Part shown: positions 38,071-46,508 of the stretch, piece by piece
How the letters are laid out: each line of letters opens with the position of its first letter
Numbering within the stretch: the first letter of the stretch is position 1
Assembly: GCF_044454545.1 (NCBI RefSeq)
Contig: NZ_JBITDV010000001.1
Span: 930,001-994,000, forward strand
DNA: 64,000 nt
Direction: 5' to 3'
Source: Cryptosporangium sp044454545
Lineage (GTDB): Bacteria; Actinomycetota; Actinomycetes; Mycobacteriales; Cryptosporangiaceae
Program-made: the position numbers and the translations under genes
The notes under the pieces: model-generated
Database searches by the model: none
The model's input: the letters and a program-made list of their open reading frames with translations, nothing else
What the model was told of the DNA's origin: nothing

Positions 38071-38117
38071 GACGGCTGCGGGGGTCAACCAGCAGGCGCG
38101 CCGGGCGGCACGCGAGG

Positions 38118-38192
38118 TCAGCAGGGGCAGTCGTCTCCGTACCCGGAACCGGCAGCGGACGCGGGCCCGGTCCCAGGGGCCGGTGCGGTCAT
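38118..38192 (-). CDS. Candidate 24-residue micropeptide ending in DDCPC
   Basis: An ATG (38192-38190) overlaps the stop of the MerR gene as ATGA, a strong sign of translational coupling. The frame runs 24 codons to TGA. The peptide is Ala/Gly/Pro-rich (MTAPAPGTG at the start) and ends GYGDDCPC. The two cysteines spaced by one residue, next to acidic residues, could bind a soft metal. It is too short to judge by codon use. It may instead be non-coding sequence at the end of the operon. Confidence 0.4.
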   Translation of the reverse strand: MTAPAPGTGPASAAGSGYGDDCPC

Positions 38193-38617
38193 CGGGGGGT
38201 CTCCAGGGCGCGGATCGTCAGGTCGGCGAAAGGGAGCGGGCAGCAGTCGCTCGCGGCGCACGCGGACAGGTCGTCGCACCCGGCGTCCAGCGCCTCGGCC
38301 AGCGTGTCGCGGATCGTCCGCAGGTCCCGGATCCGCTCCTCCACCTCGACGAGCTTCTCCCGCGCCCGGGCCCGCAGCCCGTGGTGACGGCGCCGCCCGA
38401 CCTCCAGCAGGTCCGCGACCTCGTCAAGTGTGAACCCCAACCGCTGCGCGACCTTGATCACCCGCAGCACGGTCACCGCCTCGGCCGGGTACACGCGGTG
38501 GCCACCGGGCGTCCGGGCGGGCTCGGCCAGCAGTCCCCGGCGCTCGTAGTACCGGAGCGTCTGGGTGTTCACTCCGGCCGCTGCGGCGACCTCGCCGGTG
38601 CGGAGCGTGCCGCTCAC
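38189..38617 (-). CDS. MerR family metal-responsive regulator
   Basis: This 142-residue regulator has the MerR N-terminal helix-turn-helix (LRTGEVAAAAGVNTQTLRYYERRGLL) and the DNA-contact wing TPGGHRVYP. A long dimerisation helix follows, then a cysteine cluster (Cys114, Cys120, Cys125, Cys126; ending SACAASDCCPLPF). The cysteines suggest sensing of mercury or another soft metal, although the layout is not that of canonical MerR. The GTG start at 38617 overlaps the stop of the preceding gene (GTGA). A MerR-type promoter lies upstream of that gene, so the operon is probably autoregulated. Confidence 0.88.
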   Translation of the reverse strand: MSGTLRTGEVAAAAGVNTQTLRYYERRGLLAEPARTPGGHRVYPAEAVTVLRVIKVAQRLGFTLDEVADLLEVGRRRHHGLRARAREKLVEVEERIRDLRTIRDTLAEALDAGCDDLSACAASDCCPLPFADLTIRALETPR

Positions 38618-38925
38618 GCCGGGACCCGTTCCAGCAGGCCGTCGAGCACCGCGATCCGGGCCGGCGGCACCTCGATCTCGAGCCAGAACTCCGAGGGACC
38701 GGCCGGGCCGAACCCGAACCGGAAGAACGAGCAGCATTGCGTCTCACGCGCCGCCAGGTCCTCCGCCCGCGCCCGGTGCGACGCGATCAGCAGCAACCGG
38801 ACCCGCGTCGGCGTGACGCGCTCGGTGCGCCGTACCGCGTCGCGGAACAAATCGTCGAACTCGGCCACCCGGAACGGCTGCGCGGCCGTGGGCAGCGTGC
38901 ATCCGGAAGGCATCCAATCGGTCAT
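38614..38925 (-). CDS. Small cysteine-pair protein linked to MerR
   Basis: This 103-residue protein has no assigned domain. It contains LLLIASHRARAEDLAARETQCCSFFRFGF, with a Cys-Cys pair in an E-x-x-C-C-x-F-F setting, and a C-terminal beta-alpha part (FWLEIEVPPARIAVLDGLL). Similar small proteins occur next to MerR regulators in actinomycetes (recollection, not checked). The ATG at 38925 lies about one base after the expected transcription start of the upstream promoter, so the message may be leaderless. It is translationally coupled to the MerR gene. Confidence 0.75.
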   Translation of the reverse strand: MTDWMPSGCTLPTAAQPFRVAEFDDLFRDAVRRTERVTPTRVRLLLIASHRARAEDLAARETQCCSFFRFGFGPAGPSEFWLEIEVPPARIAVLDGLLERVPA

Positions 38926-38932
38926 GGCTCGA

Positions 38933-38963
38933 CGGTAAGCCCGTACCCGGGTACCGGATGCAA
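38933..38963 (-). promoter_or_regulatory. MerR-type promoter with 19-bp spacer
   Basis: On the minus strand, a -35 element TTGCAT (38963-38958) and a -10 element TTACCG (38938-38933) are separated by exactly 19 bp. The spacer is centred on the perfect palindrome GTACCCGGGTAC (38943-38954). A long 19-20 bp spacer with a central dyad is the defining layout of MerR-activated promoters. Transcription should start near 38926, next to the ATG at 38925. Confidence 0.75.
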
Positions 38964-39012
38964 GTCCTTGCCCGCCGCGTTCCCGGGATCGGGTTCTGGC
39001 ATGATCTGCGCC

Positions 39013-39576
39013 ATGACGAACCAGGGACTGCTGCGCGAGGCGCGCGCCCTGATGTTCGTCCTGGTGTGTCTGAGCCTGTCGGTGGCGTTGCACAGCTGGG
39101 CGCACGGGCAGGTGCCGCCGGTGATCGCGGTTCTCGCCGGTGCCGGTCTCGTCGTGCCGGTCGCGATGGTGCTGACCGGCCGTCAGCGCGGGTTGCCGGT
39201 GATCGCGGGTGCTCTCGCGGTGACGCAGGCCGGGCTGCACGCGCTGTTCACGCTCGTCCCGGCGGGCGGCATGCACGCGATGATGGCCATGCCCGGTGCC
39301 GGCACCATGGTCGCCGCCCACGTGGCGGCCGGGAGCCTGGCGGCGCTGTGGCTGCATGCCGGGGAGGTCGCGGTCTGGCGCCTGGTGCGCCGGCTCGCCG
39401 GCCGGTTGCCTGTGCTCGGCCGGCTGTTCGCGCTGATCGGGCTGCGTCCCGTGGTGCCCGCGCCGCGCCGCTTCCGCCCGCGGCTGGTCGAGCTCGCGGC
39501 GCCGCTTCCGGAGCCATCGTGGCTCCGGGTCGTCAGTCACCGAGGGCCTCCGAGCGCCCTCACCGTGACCGCCTGA
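39013..39576 (+). CDS. Four-helix membrane protein with HSWAHG motif
   Basis: This 187-residue membrane protein has four hydrophobic segments and the motif ALHSWAHG in the first. The second half contains RRLAGRLPVLGRLFALIGLRP, then VPAPRRFRPRLVELAA. It is a clear paralog of the N-terminal half of the protein encoded at 42282 (shared VLHSWAHG, RRGLPVIGGAL, VPAPRR and RRGPP). His and Met residues around GGMHAMMAMPGAG suggest copper binding. The ATG at 39013 was preferred to 39001. It is divergent from the MerR-linked operon and precedes the copper genes. Confidence 0.72.
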   Translation: MTNQGLLREARALMFVLVCLSLSVALHSWAHGQVPPVIAVLAGAGLVVPVAMVLTGRQRGLPVIAGALAVTQAGLHALFTLVPAGGMHAMMAMPGAGTMVAAHVAAGSLAALWLHAGEVAVWRLVRRLAGRLPVLGRLFALIGLRPVVPAPRRFRPRLVELAAPLPEPSWLRVVSHRGPPSALTVTA

Positions 39577-39926
39577 CCGTCCCGCCCGCCGACGTGCGCG
39601 CACCGGGCCGGTAGCGCGGCCGCCCGTCGACTCCCGCCGGGGACCCGGCACCCGTAGCGCCGATCGATCGGCGCTCGTGAGGTCGGACGACCACCGTCGC
39701 CGGACCGCCTCGCGGGCCGGTCGACGGTGCGCGGCTGGCCGCGCGCCGCTGGACCGGTCGGCCGCGTCCCCGGGCAGCCCCACGCGGCCGTCCGCGGCCC
39801 GGCGGCCTTCTGCGGGCAGCCGGGACCGGCCTCGCGGGGCGGGTGGTCCGGTGGTGGTCACGGTCCTCACCGCCGCTTCCGGCGGCAGTCCCACGTCAAT
39901 CGCTTCACACCCCTGGAAAGGGATCC
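39577..39926. other. 350-bp gap without a gene, containing a 20-bp perfect palindrome
   Basis: No coding frame or RNA gene was recognised between the membrane protein and the PCuAC lipoprotein genes. At 39656-39675 the sequence AGCGCCGATCGATCGGCGCT is a perfect 20-bp palindrome with no loop. It has no T-run, so it is more likely a protein-binding site than a terminator. The promoter of the copper operon should lie further right, before the ribosome site GGAAAGGG at 39915-39922. Confidence 0.7.
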
Positions 39927-40493
39927 ATGTTCCCGCTGTCCCGCCGCACCCGCGGCCTCGTCCTGCTCGCCTCGGCCACCCTCACCGGCGCCCTCCTCAC
40001 CGGTTGCGGAAGTACCGACGCCGCCACGCCCTCCCCGTCCGAGGCCCCGTCCGCCTCCACCTCCCCGGCCACCGCCGTCTCGATCACCGACCCCTGGATC
40101 AAAGCCGCCGACACCGGCATGACCGCGGCCTTCGGCACGCTCGTCAACAACACCGACAAGCCCCTGACGATCGTCAGCGCGTCATCCGACGTCTCGGCGA
40201 TGGAACTCCACGAGATGGTCATGAAGGACGGAAAAATGATCATGCGGCCCAAGGAGGGCGGCTTCGAACTCCCGGCCCAGGGCGCCCACGAGCTCTCCCC
40301 CGGCGGCGACCACCTGATGCTCATGGACGTCACCAAGCCGGTCAAACCCGGCGACGAAATCGCGATCACGCTCAAGCTCTCCGACGGCACCACGATCGGG
40401 TTCACCGCGGTCGGCAAACCGTTCACCGGCGCCGAGGAAAGTTATGCCCCCGACGCCGGCATGGACATGAGCAGCCCCCACCCGTCCGCGTGA
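39927..40493 (+). CDS. PCuAC-type copper chaperone lipoprotein
   Basis: This 188-residue extracytoplasmic copper chaperone delivers Cu to cytochrome oxidase or other cuproproteins. A lipoprotein signal ends in LLTGC (Cys27). The PCuAC motif is present as MELHEMVMKDGKM, and later HLMLMD, giving the His/Met ligands. The tail (DAGMDMSSPHPS) is Met/His-rich. The ATG at 39927 follows GGAAAGGG. It is first in the copper block with the Dyp peroxidase, CopC, PepSY and CopD-CtaG genes. Induction by copper or copper limitation is possible, but no operator was recognised. Confidence 0.93.
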   Translation: MFPLSRRTRGLVLLASATLTGALLTGCGSTDAATPSPSEAPSASTSPATAVSITDPWIKAADTGMTAAFGTLVNNTDKPLTIVSASSDVSAMELHEMVMKDGKMIMRPKEGGFELPAQGAHELSPGGDHLMLMDVTKPVKPGDEIAITLKLSDGTTIGFTAVGKPFTGAEESYAPDAGMDMSSPHPSA

Positions 40494-40516
40494 CCCGGCG
40501 CCCGGACACCGTCCAG

Positions 40517-41713
40517 ATGAACGACCGAACCGATGTCCCCCGCCGTCCGGTGAGTAGGCGCAGCCTGCTCACCGGCGGCGCCGCGGCGGCGGGAGGCGCG
40601 CTGGTGGGCGCGGCCTCCGCCGCCGCGATCGGAGCCGCATCCGACGAGCCGAAACCGGTCGCCCACGCGGCGCCCGCCGACTACGGGAGCCAGGTCGAGC
40701 CCTTCCACGGCCCCCGCCAGTCCGGAATCGACACTCCTCCGCAGGCGTTCGCCGCGTTCCTGGGCTTCACGCTGAAGCCCGGCACCGACCGGGACGCGCT
40801 CGGCCGCATGCTGCGACTCCTCACCGACGACGCGAGCCGCCTCACCCAGGGGCGACCGGCTCTCGGCGACACCGACGCGGACCTGGCCCGCACGCCGGCC
40901 CGGCTCACGGTCACGTTCGGTTTCGGACCCGGCCTCTTCCGGGCCGCCGGCCGGACACCCCAGGTCGAGGACCTCCCGGCGTTCCCGATCGACCGCCTGC
41001 AACCGCGGTGGACCGGCGGGGATCTGCTCCTGCAGGTGTGCGCGGACGATGCCACCGCGGTCGCGCACGCTCAACGCATGCTCATCAAGGACGCCCGTCC
41101 GTTCGCGGCCGTCCGCTGGGTGCAACGAGGCTTTCGACGCGGACGCGGGGTCGAAGCCGAGGGCGCCACCCACCGCAACCTGATGGGCCAGCTCGACGGC
41201 ACGGCCAACACCAAGACGACCGAGGCGGCGGTCTGGACGGGCAACTCCACCACGCTCGCGCTCCGCCGGATCCGGATGGAGATCGAGACCTGGGACAAAC
41301 TGTCACGCCCCGACAAGGAACTCGCGATCGGCCGCAAGCTCGACACCGGCGCGCCGCTCACCGGCCGGGCCGAGCACGACGAGCCGGACTTCGCCGCCGT
41401 GGACTCCGTCGGGCTCCCGGTGATCCCGGACTTCGCCCATCTGACACGCGCGCACGTGAGCAATGAACGGCTGCGCATTCTTCGTCGTCCCTACAGTTAT
41501 GACGGGGAGCCGGACGCGGCGGGAGTGCCCGACAGCGGGTTGATCCTCGCGGCCTTCCAGGCCGACATCGCGACGCAGTACCTCCCGATCCAGCAGCGGC
41601 TCGCCGAACAGGACCTGATGAACCAGTGGACGACACCGATCGGATCTGCGGTCTTCGCGATCCCGCCGGGGTGCGACCAGGGCGGGTGGGTCGGCGAGCA
41701 GGTGCTGTCGTGA
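40517..41713 (+). CDS. Dyp-type heme peroxidase, Tat-exported
   Basis: This 398-residue heme peroxidase has a twin-arginine signal (VSRRSLLTGGAAAAGG, RR at 14-15). The Dyp motif GxxDG appears as GQLDG, with the distal Asp kept, in NLMGQLDGTANT. The distal arginine region is ILRRPYSYDG and the proximal His lies in FAHLTRAHVSN. It resembles EfeB-type members, some of which work with metal uptake. It starts 23 bases after the PCuAC stop, and its stop overlaps the CopC start. It probably protects against copper-driven oxidation or oxidises an unknown substrate. Confidence 0.92.
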   Translation: MNDRTDVPRRPVSRRSLLTGGAAAAGGALVGAASAAAIGAASDEPKPVAHAAPADYGSQVEPFHGPRQSGIDTPPQAFAAFLGFTLKPGTDRDALGRMLRLLTDDASRLTQGRPALGDTDADLARTPARLTVTFGFGPGLFRAAGRTPQVEDLPAFPIDRLQPRWTGGDLLLQVCADDATAVAHAQRMLIKDARPFAAVRWVQRGFRRGRGVEAEGATHRNLMGQLDGTANTKTTEAAVWTGNSTTLALRRIRMEIETWDKLSRPDKELAIGRKLDTGAPLTGRAEHDEPDFAAVDSVGLPVIPDFAHLTRAHVSNERLRILRRPYSYDGEPDAAGVPDSGLILAAFQADIATQYLPIQQRLAEQDLMNQWTTPIGSAVFAIPPGCDQGGWVGEQVLS

Positions 41714-42285
41714 GGGCGGCGGTGGTGGTCCTCGTGGTGGTGCTGGCGAGCGTGTTCGCCAGTCCGGCGCGGGCGCACTCGGACATCGTCAGCAGCAGCC
41801 CGGCGTCCGGCAGCACGGTCACCGCTGCGCCGGAGGAGATCGCGCTCACGTTCGGCGGGGTGATCCGCGGTCAGTTCAGCACCGTCGTGGTGACCGGACC
41901 GGGTGGCGTCCGGTACGCGTCCGGCGAGCCCAAAGCCGTGGATCGGACGCTGTACCAGCCGGTGGAACCGCTGGTGTCCGGAAGTTACACGGTGGCGTGG
42001 CGGGTCGTGTCCGGTGACGGGCATCCGCTGCAGGGCGTGTTCCGGTTCACCGCGGACCTCCCGGCCACGCAGCCGAGTTCCGCGGCGGCCGGGGCGTCGC
42101 CGTCGGGGGCGGGCTCGCCGTCGCCGGCGGCGGAGCGCTCGCGCGCTCCGGAGCCGTCGGAGGCGGCGGTGGCGTCTGCCTCGGACGGCGGCGGGAGTCC
42201 GGCGTTTCTCCTCGCGGCCGGGGCCGCGGTCGTGATCGTGGTGGCCGGGGTCGTCGTGCTGGCGCGGAGGCGCCGGGTCTCGTGA
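41710..42285 (+). CDS. CopC-domain copper-binding protein
   Basis: This 191-residue protein has a cleavable signal ending in ARA, so the mature N-terminus is HSD. In CopC this His, with later His/Asp residues, binds Cu(II). The CopC block runs HSDIVSSSPASGSTV to DGHPLQGVFRF. A disordered Ser/Pro/Ala linker and a C-terminal helix (FLLAAGAAVVIVVAGVVVLA) tether it to the membrane. The GTG start at 41710 overlaps the peroxidase stop, and the stop overlaps the next start (GTGA), so it is tightly coupled. Confidence 0.93.
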   Translation: MRAAVVVLVVVLASVFASPARAHSDIVSSSPASGSTVTAAPEEIALTFGGVIRGQFSTVVVTGPGGVRYASGEPKAVDRTLYQPVEPLVSGSYTVAWRVVSGDGHPLQGVFRFTADLPATQPSSAAAGASPSGAGSPSPAAERSRAPEPSEAAVASASDGGGSPAFLLAAGAAVVIVVAGVVVLARRRRVS

Positions 42286-44420
42286 GCGGTCGCGACGAGC
42301 CGCGGATCGCGGTCGAGCCGAGCCTCCTCCGGGAGGTGCGTGCCGTCGTGTTCGCGCTCGTCGCGCTGAGCGTGTCGGTCGTGCTGCACAGCTGGGCACA
42401 CGGCGGCGCTCCCGCACCGACCGGGATCCTGGCCGGTGCGGGGCTCACGCTCGGACTGGGCGTGCTGGTCGCCAACCGGAGGCGAGGGCTGCCGGTCATC
42501 GGCGGCGCGCTGACCGTGGCGCAGGCGGTTCTGCACGTGGTGTTCTCCCTCTCCGAGGGGCCGGGGCACGTGATGGCGCCGCCGCAGCCGACGGGCGCGA
42601 TGCTCGGCGCGCACGTGCTGGCCGGAGTCCTCACCGCGGGCTGGCTGTTCGCCGGCGAGGCGGCGGTCTGGCGGGTCGCGCGGTGGCTCGCCCGGTCGGT
42701 GCCGGGCCTGGCCCGCCTGTTCGCCCTGGCCTCGCGGCGCGTGTCGGTCCCGGCGCCGCGCCGGGTCCGGCCGGGGCTCGTGGCGGCCGCGGTTGCGGTG
42801 TTCGAGCCGACGTGGCTACGGAGCGCACCGCGCCGCGGTCCCCCGCGCACCGCCGCCGCCGGTGCCGCCCTGGCCACTGCACGTCAGTGGCTCCTCTGTC
42901 CTGCCCGTCCGCGCGGACCTCCGCCGGCGGGAACACGTCTGGAGCATCTCGTGACCTTGAACGCCGACCCACCCCGCGAACTCACCGCGGCCGACACCGC
43001 GGCCGAGCCACCGCTCGATACGCCGGCCGCAACCGCCGACGCCCGCCCGCCGCGGCCGGCCCGCTGGGCGCTCCTGCGACGACTCCACTTCTACGCCGGC
43101 ATCTTCGTCGCCCCGTTCCTCTTCGTCGCGGCACTCACCGGCCTCGCCTACACCCTCGCCCCCCAGCTGAACCAGCTCGTCTACGGCCACGAACTCACCG
43201 TCGACAGCGTCCGCGACACGAAGGTCCCGCTGGCCGACCAGGTCGCCGCGGCCCGGAAAGCCCATCCCGACGGCACGCTCACCACCGTCTCGGTCCTCGA
43301 CGACCCCGAAGCCACCACCCAGATCTCGTTCTCCACCCCCGCACTCGCCGCCGACGACAAGGCCAGCACGGTCTACGTCGACCCCTACACCGGCGAAGTG
43401 CGCGGAACGCTCACCACCTGGTACAACGCCACCCCACTGCAAACCTGGCTGGACAGCTTCCACCGCACGCTCAACCTCGGCGACACCGGACGCCTCTACT
43501 CCGAACTCGCTGCCTCCTGGCTCTGGGTCATCGCGCTGGGCGGCTTCGCGCTCTGGATCGGACGCAAGCGCGCCTACCGGGGCACCCGCGGCCGCACGTT
43601 CCGCCCCGACCTGAAGGCCAAGGGCGTCCGCCGCACCCGCGGCTGGCACGCGGCGGTCGGCCTCTGGATCATCGTCGGGCTGCTGTTCCTCTCGGCCACC
43701 GGCCTGACCTGGTCGCAGTACGCCGGCGCCCGCTTCGGCGCCGCGCTCGACGCCGTCCAGGGGCACGCGCCCGAGCTCGACACCGTGCTGTCCGGTCCGA
43801 AAGCCCATCACGGCGCGACCACCGCGACCGGCCCCCGCGCGACCGACCTGCCCGACGGCGTCAGCCTCGACCAGGTCCTGCGGGCCGCCGGTCCGATGAC
43901 CGGCCGGATCGACGTCACGATCCCCGCCGACTCCGGCACCGCGTACAGCGTCGCGCAGGACGACGGCACCTGGCCGGTCGGCTTCGACCAGGTCGCGGTC
44001 GACCCGAGGTCGGGCGACGTCACCCAGCGCGTCGAGTACGAGGACTGGCCGTTCCTCGCGAAGCTCACGAAGGTCGGGATCCGGGCCCACATGGGCGAGC
44101 TGTTCGGCGTCGTCAACCAGATCCTGCTGGCCGGGATCGCGCTCGGCCTGCTCTGCGTCATCGTCTGGGGCTACCGGATGTGGTGGCAGCGCCGTCCCAC
44201 GCGCGCCGACCGGAAGGCCCCGCTCGGATCGCCGCCGCCCCGGGGTGGCTGGCGGACGCTGCCGCGCTGGTTCCTGGTCGTCGGCGTCCCGGTGACGCTG
44301 TTCGTCGCCTGGGCGATGCCGTTGCTCGGCCTCACGCTTGGCGCGTTCCTGGTGTTCGACCTGCTGGTCGGCGCTTTCCGCTGGGCCCTGCGCACCCCGG
44401 CACCCCGGCTGACCGAGTAG
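42282..44420 (+). CDS. HSWAHG membrane domain fused to a PepSY-associated TM protein
   Basis: The frame is open for 712 residues. Residues 1-200 repeat the layout of the membrane protein at 39013 (VLHSWAHG, RRGLPVIGGAL, VPAPRRVRPGLV). Residues from about 260 form a PepSY-associated transmembrane protein (LRRLHFYAGIFVAPFLFVAALTG, then the SFHRTLNLGDTGRLYSELAASWLWV block), as in iron/copper reductase-like proteins. A GTG at 42951 with GGAG seven bases upstream could start the PepSY part separately, so it may be two genes without an intervening stop. The start at 42282 overlaps the CopC stop. Confidence 0.8.
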   Translation: MSGRDEPRIAVEPSLLREVRAVVFALVALSVSVVLHSWAHGGAPAPTGILAGAGLTLGLGVLVANRRRGLPVIGGALTVAQAVLHVVFSLSEGPGHVMAPPQPTGAMLGAHVLAGVLTAGWLFAGEAAVWRVARWLARSVPGLARLFALASRRVSVPAPRRVRPGLVAAAVAVFEPTWLRSAPRRGPPRTAAAGAALATARQWLLCPARPRGPPPAGTRLEHLVTLNADPPRELTAADTAAEPPLDTPAATADARPPRPARWALLRRLHFYAGIFVAPFLFVAALTGLAYTLAPQLNQLVYGHELTVDSVRDTKVPLADQVAAARKAHPDGTLTTVSVLDDPEATTQISFSTPALAADDKASTVYVDPYTGEVRGTLTTWYNATPLQTWLDSFHRTLNLGDTGRLYSELAASWLWVIALGGFALWIGRKRAYRGTRGRTFRPDLKAKGVRRTRGWHAAVGLWIIVGLLFLSATGLTWSQYAGARFGAALDAVQGHAPELDTVLSGPKAHHGATTATGPRATDLPDGVSLDQVLRAAGPMTGRIDVTIPADSGTAYSVAQDDGTWPVGFDQVAVDPRSGDVTQRVEYEDWPFLAKLTKVGIRAHMGELFGVVNQILLAGIALGLLCVIVWGYRMWWQRRPTRADRKAPLGSPPPRGGWRTLPRWFLVVGVPVTLFVAWAMPLLGLTLGAFLVFDLLVGAFRWALRTPAPRLTE

Positions 44421-44426
44421 GACGCC

Positions 44427-46487
44427 GTGTCTTTCGTTCCACGCCCGGCCGCGGCACTCGCGGCCGGTTCGGCGGTGGCCGGCTTCGTGGTGCTGGCCGC
44501 CGCGCTCGAGTACGGGCGGGCGCTCGAGGCCGCGATTCCCGGCCTGCCCACGGCCGGCGCCGCCACGTCCTGGGGGCTTCCGGTCGCGACCACGCTGGCC
44601 ACCGCCGCCGGCACGATCGCCGTCGGCAGCGCCGTCGTCGGCGCCTTCCTGGTACCCGCCTCCGGCCCGCGGACCGGCTCCGGCGCGCGACCCGATCGGC
44701 TGCTCCGCCCGGCGACCTACCGGCTGCTCCGGGTCGCGTCCTGGGCGGCGCTGGCCTGGCTGGTCGCGGCCGGCGCGGCGATCGTCCTCACGACGTCCGA
44801 TCTGATCGGCCTCCCGGCCGGGCGGATCGGCGGCGCCGAGGTCGTCAGTTTCGTGACGGACGTGTCCCAGGGCCGGGCGCTCGCGATCCAGGCCGGGCTC
44901 GCCCTGGTGGTCGCGGTCGGCGGGCGCCTGGTGCTCTCGCGCAACGGCGCGGCCTGGGTCGCGGTGGCGGCGGTCGCCGGGATCGTCCCGCCGGCGTTCA
45001 CCGGCCACGCCGCCGGCGCCGGGAACCACCAGGTCGCGGTCACCAGCCTGGCGTTCCACGTCGTCGGCGCCGCCCTGTGGACCGGCGGCCTCGTCGCCCT
45101 GCTGCTGATCCGCCGGACCGACGTGCTGAGCCGCGCCGCCCACGGGTACTCCCGGCTCGCGCTGTGGTGCTTCGTCGCGGTCGGGCTCTCCGGCGTCCTC
45201 AACGCCATCGTCCGCCTGGGGACGCCGGACGAGCTGACGAACTCCCGCTACGGCCTGCTGGTGGCCGGCAAGTCGGTGGCGCTGATCGTGCTCGGCGCCC
45301 TCGGGGCCGTCCACCGGCGCACGACCCTCCGCGCCCTGCACGCCGCCGCCGCGGCCCGCACGGACGCCCCCGCCGCGGCCCGCACGGACGCCACCGACGT
45401 CCGCGCGGCGCGGGCGTTCCGGCGTCTCGCCGCCGGCGAGATCCTCGTGTTCGCGGCCACCACCGGGCTGGCCGTAGCCCTCTCCCGGAGCCCGACCCCG
45501 GTCCCCAGCAACCCCGTCGACCCCGACCCGGTCACCGACCTCGTCGGGTTCGGGATGCCGCCGGCACCGACGCTCGGGCGGCTGATCGGGCTCTGGTTCC
45601 CCGACGTCTGGTTCGGGACGATCGTCGTCGTCGGGGCCGTCGTCTACCTGGCCGCCGTGGCGCGCCTGCGTGCCCGCGGCGACCACTGGCCCGGCCACCG
45701 CACCGCCTGCTGGCTCGGTGGCCTGGCGCTCCTCGCGTCGGTGACGCTCACCGGAATCGGCCGCTACAGCGTGCTGGCGTTCAGCGTCCACATGTTCCAG
45801 CACATGGTGCTCTCGATGGCGGTGCCGATCCTGCTCGTCCTGGGCGCACCGGCCACGCTGGCCCTGCGGGCGCTGAAACCGGGCGAGCCCCGCGCCTGGC
45901 TCCTGTCGATGCTGCACTCCCGCGCTCTGCGGGTCGCGGCCCACCCGGTCGCCGCGACCGCGCTGTTCGTCGGCAGCCTCTACGGTCTGTACTTCTCCGG
46001 CCTGTTCGAGGCCGCGATGCGCTCGCACCTCGGGCACCTCGCGATGTCGACGCACTTCGTCCTGGTCGGCTACCTGTTCTTCTGGGTCGTCATCGGCGTC
46101 GACCCCGGCCCGCGACCACTGCCGTACCCGGTGCGGATCCCGGTCCACTTCGTCGGCATGGTGATGCACGCGTTCTTCGGCGTCGCGCTGCTGCAGGCCG
46201 GCACCGTGCTGGCCGAGGGCTGGTACGCGGGGCTCCACCGGCCCTGGCTGACCGACCTGCTCGCCGATCAGACCACGGCCGCGAGCATCGCCTGGTCGGC
46301 CGGCGAGATCCCGTCCGCCGCCGTGCTCGGCGTGCTGTTCTGGCAATGGGTCCGCGCCGACGAACGCGAGCAGCGCCGCCTCGACCGGGCCGCCGACCGT
46401 GCGGCGGCCGCGAACGACCCCGACGACGACCTCACCCGCTACAACGCCGCCCTCCGCCACCTCCACGACGCCGACCGGACCCGCTGA
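44427..46487 (+). CDS. CopD/CtaG fusion, copper import and oxidase assembly
   Basis: This 686-residue membrane protein joins two copper domains. The N-terminal half is CopD-like (ALWTGGLVALLLIRRTDVLSRAAHGYSRLALWCFVAVGLSG). The C-terminal half is CtaG/caa3-type (RYSVLAFSVHMFQHMVLSMAVPILLVLGAP, SLYGLYFSGLFEAAMRSHLGH), with conserved His residues. Such fusions are common in actinobacteria and link copper import to cytochrome c oxidase assembly. The GTG start is 6 bases after the PepSY gene stop. The soluble C-terminus is charged (RRLDRAADRAAAAND). It is last in the block. Confidence 0.93.
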   Translation: MSFVPRPAAALAAGSAVAGFVVLAAALEYGRALEAAIPGLPTAGAATSWGLPVATTLATAAGTIAVGSAVVGAFLVPASGPRTGSGARPDRLLRPATYRLLRVASWAALAWLVAAGAAIVLTTSDLIGLPAGRIGGAEVVSFVTDVSQGRALAIQAGLALVVAVGGRLVLSRNGAAWVAVAAVAGIVPPAFTGHAAGAGNHQVAVTSLAFHVVGAALWTGGLVALLLIRRTDVLSRAAHGYSRLALWCFVAVGLSGVLNAIVRLGTPDELTNSRYGLLVAGKSVALIVLGALGAVHRRTTLRALHAAAAARTDAPAAARTDATDVRAARAFRRLAAGEILVFAATTGLAVALSRSPTPVPSNPVDPDPVTDLVGFGMPPAPTLGRLIGLWFPDVWFGTIVVVGAVVYLAAVARLRARGDHWPGHRTACWLGGLALLASVTLTGIGRYSVLAFSVHMFQHMVLSMAVPILLVLGAPATLALRALKPGEPRAWLLSMLHSRALRVAAHPVAATALFVGSLYGLYFSGLFEAAMRSHLGHLAMSTHFVLVGYLFFWVVIGVDPGPRPLPYPVRIPVHFVGMVMHAFFGVALLQAGTVLAEGWYAGLHRPWLTDLLADQTTAASIAWSAGEIPSAAVLGVLFWQWVRADEREQRRLDRAADRAAAANDPDDDLTRYNAALRHLHDADRTR

Positions 46488-46508
46488 CGACCCGGCCCGC
46501 TGGCGACG

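Noticed and set aside
38961..38970. CAAGTCCTTG, resembling a KstR2 half-consensus
   Set aside because: The outer bases do not fit the consensus and the site overlaps the MerR promoter -35 element, which explains it better.
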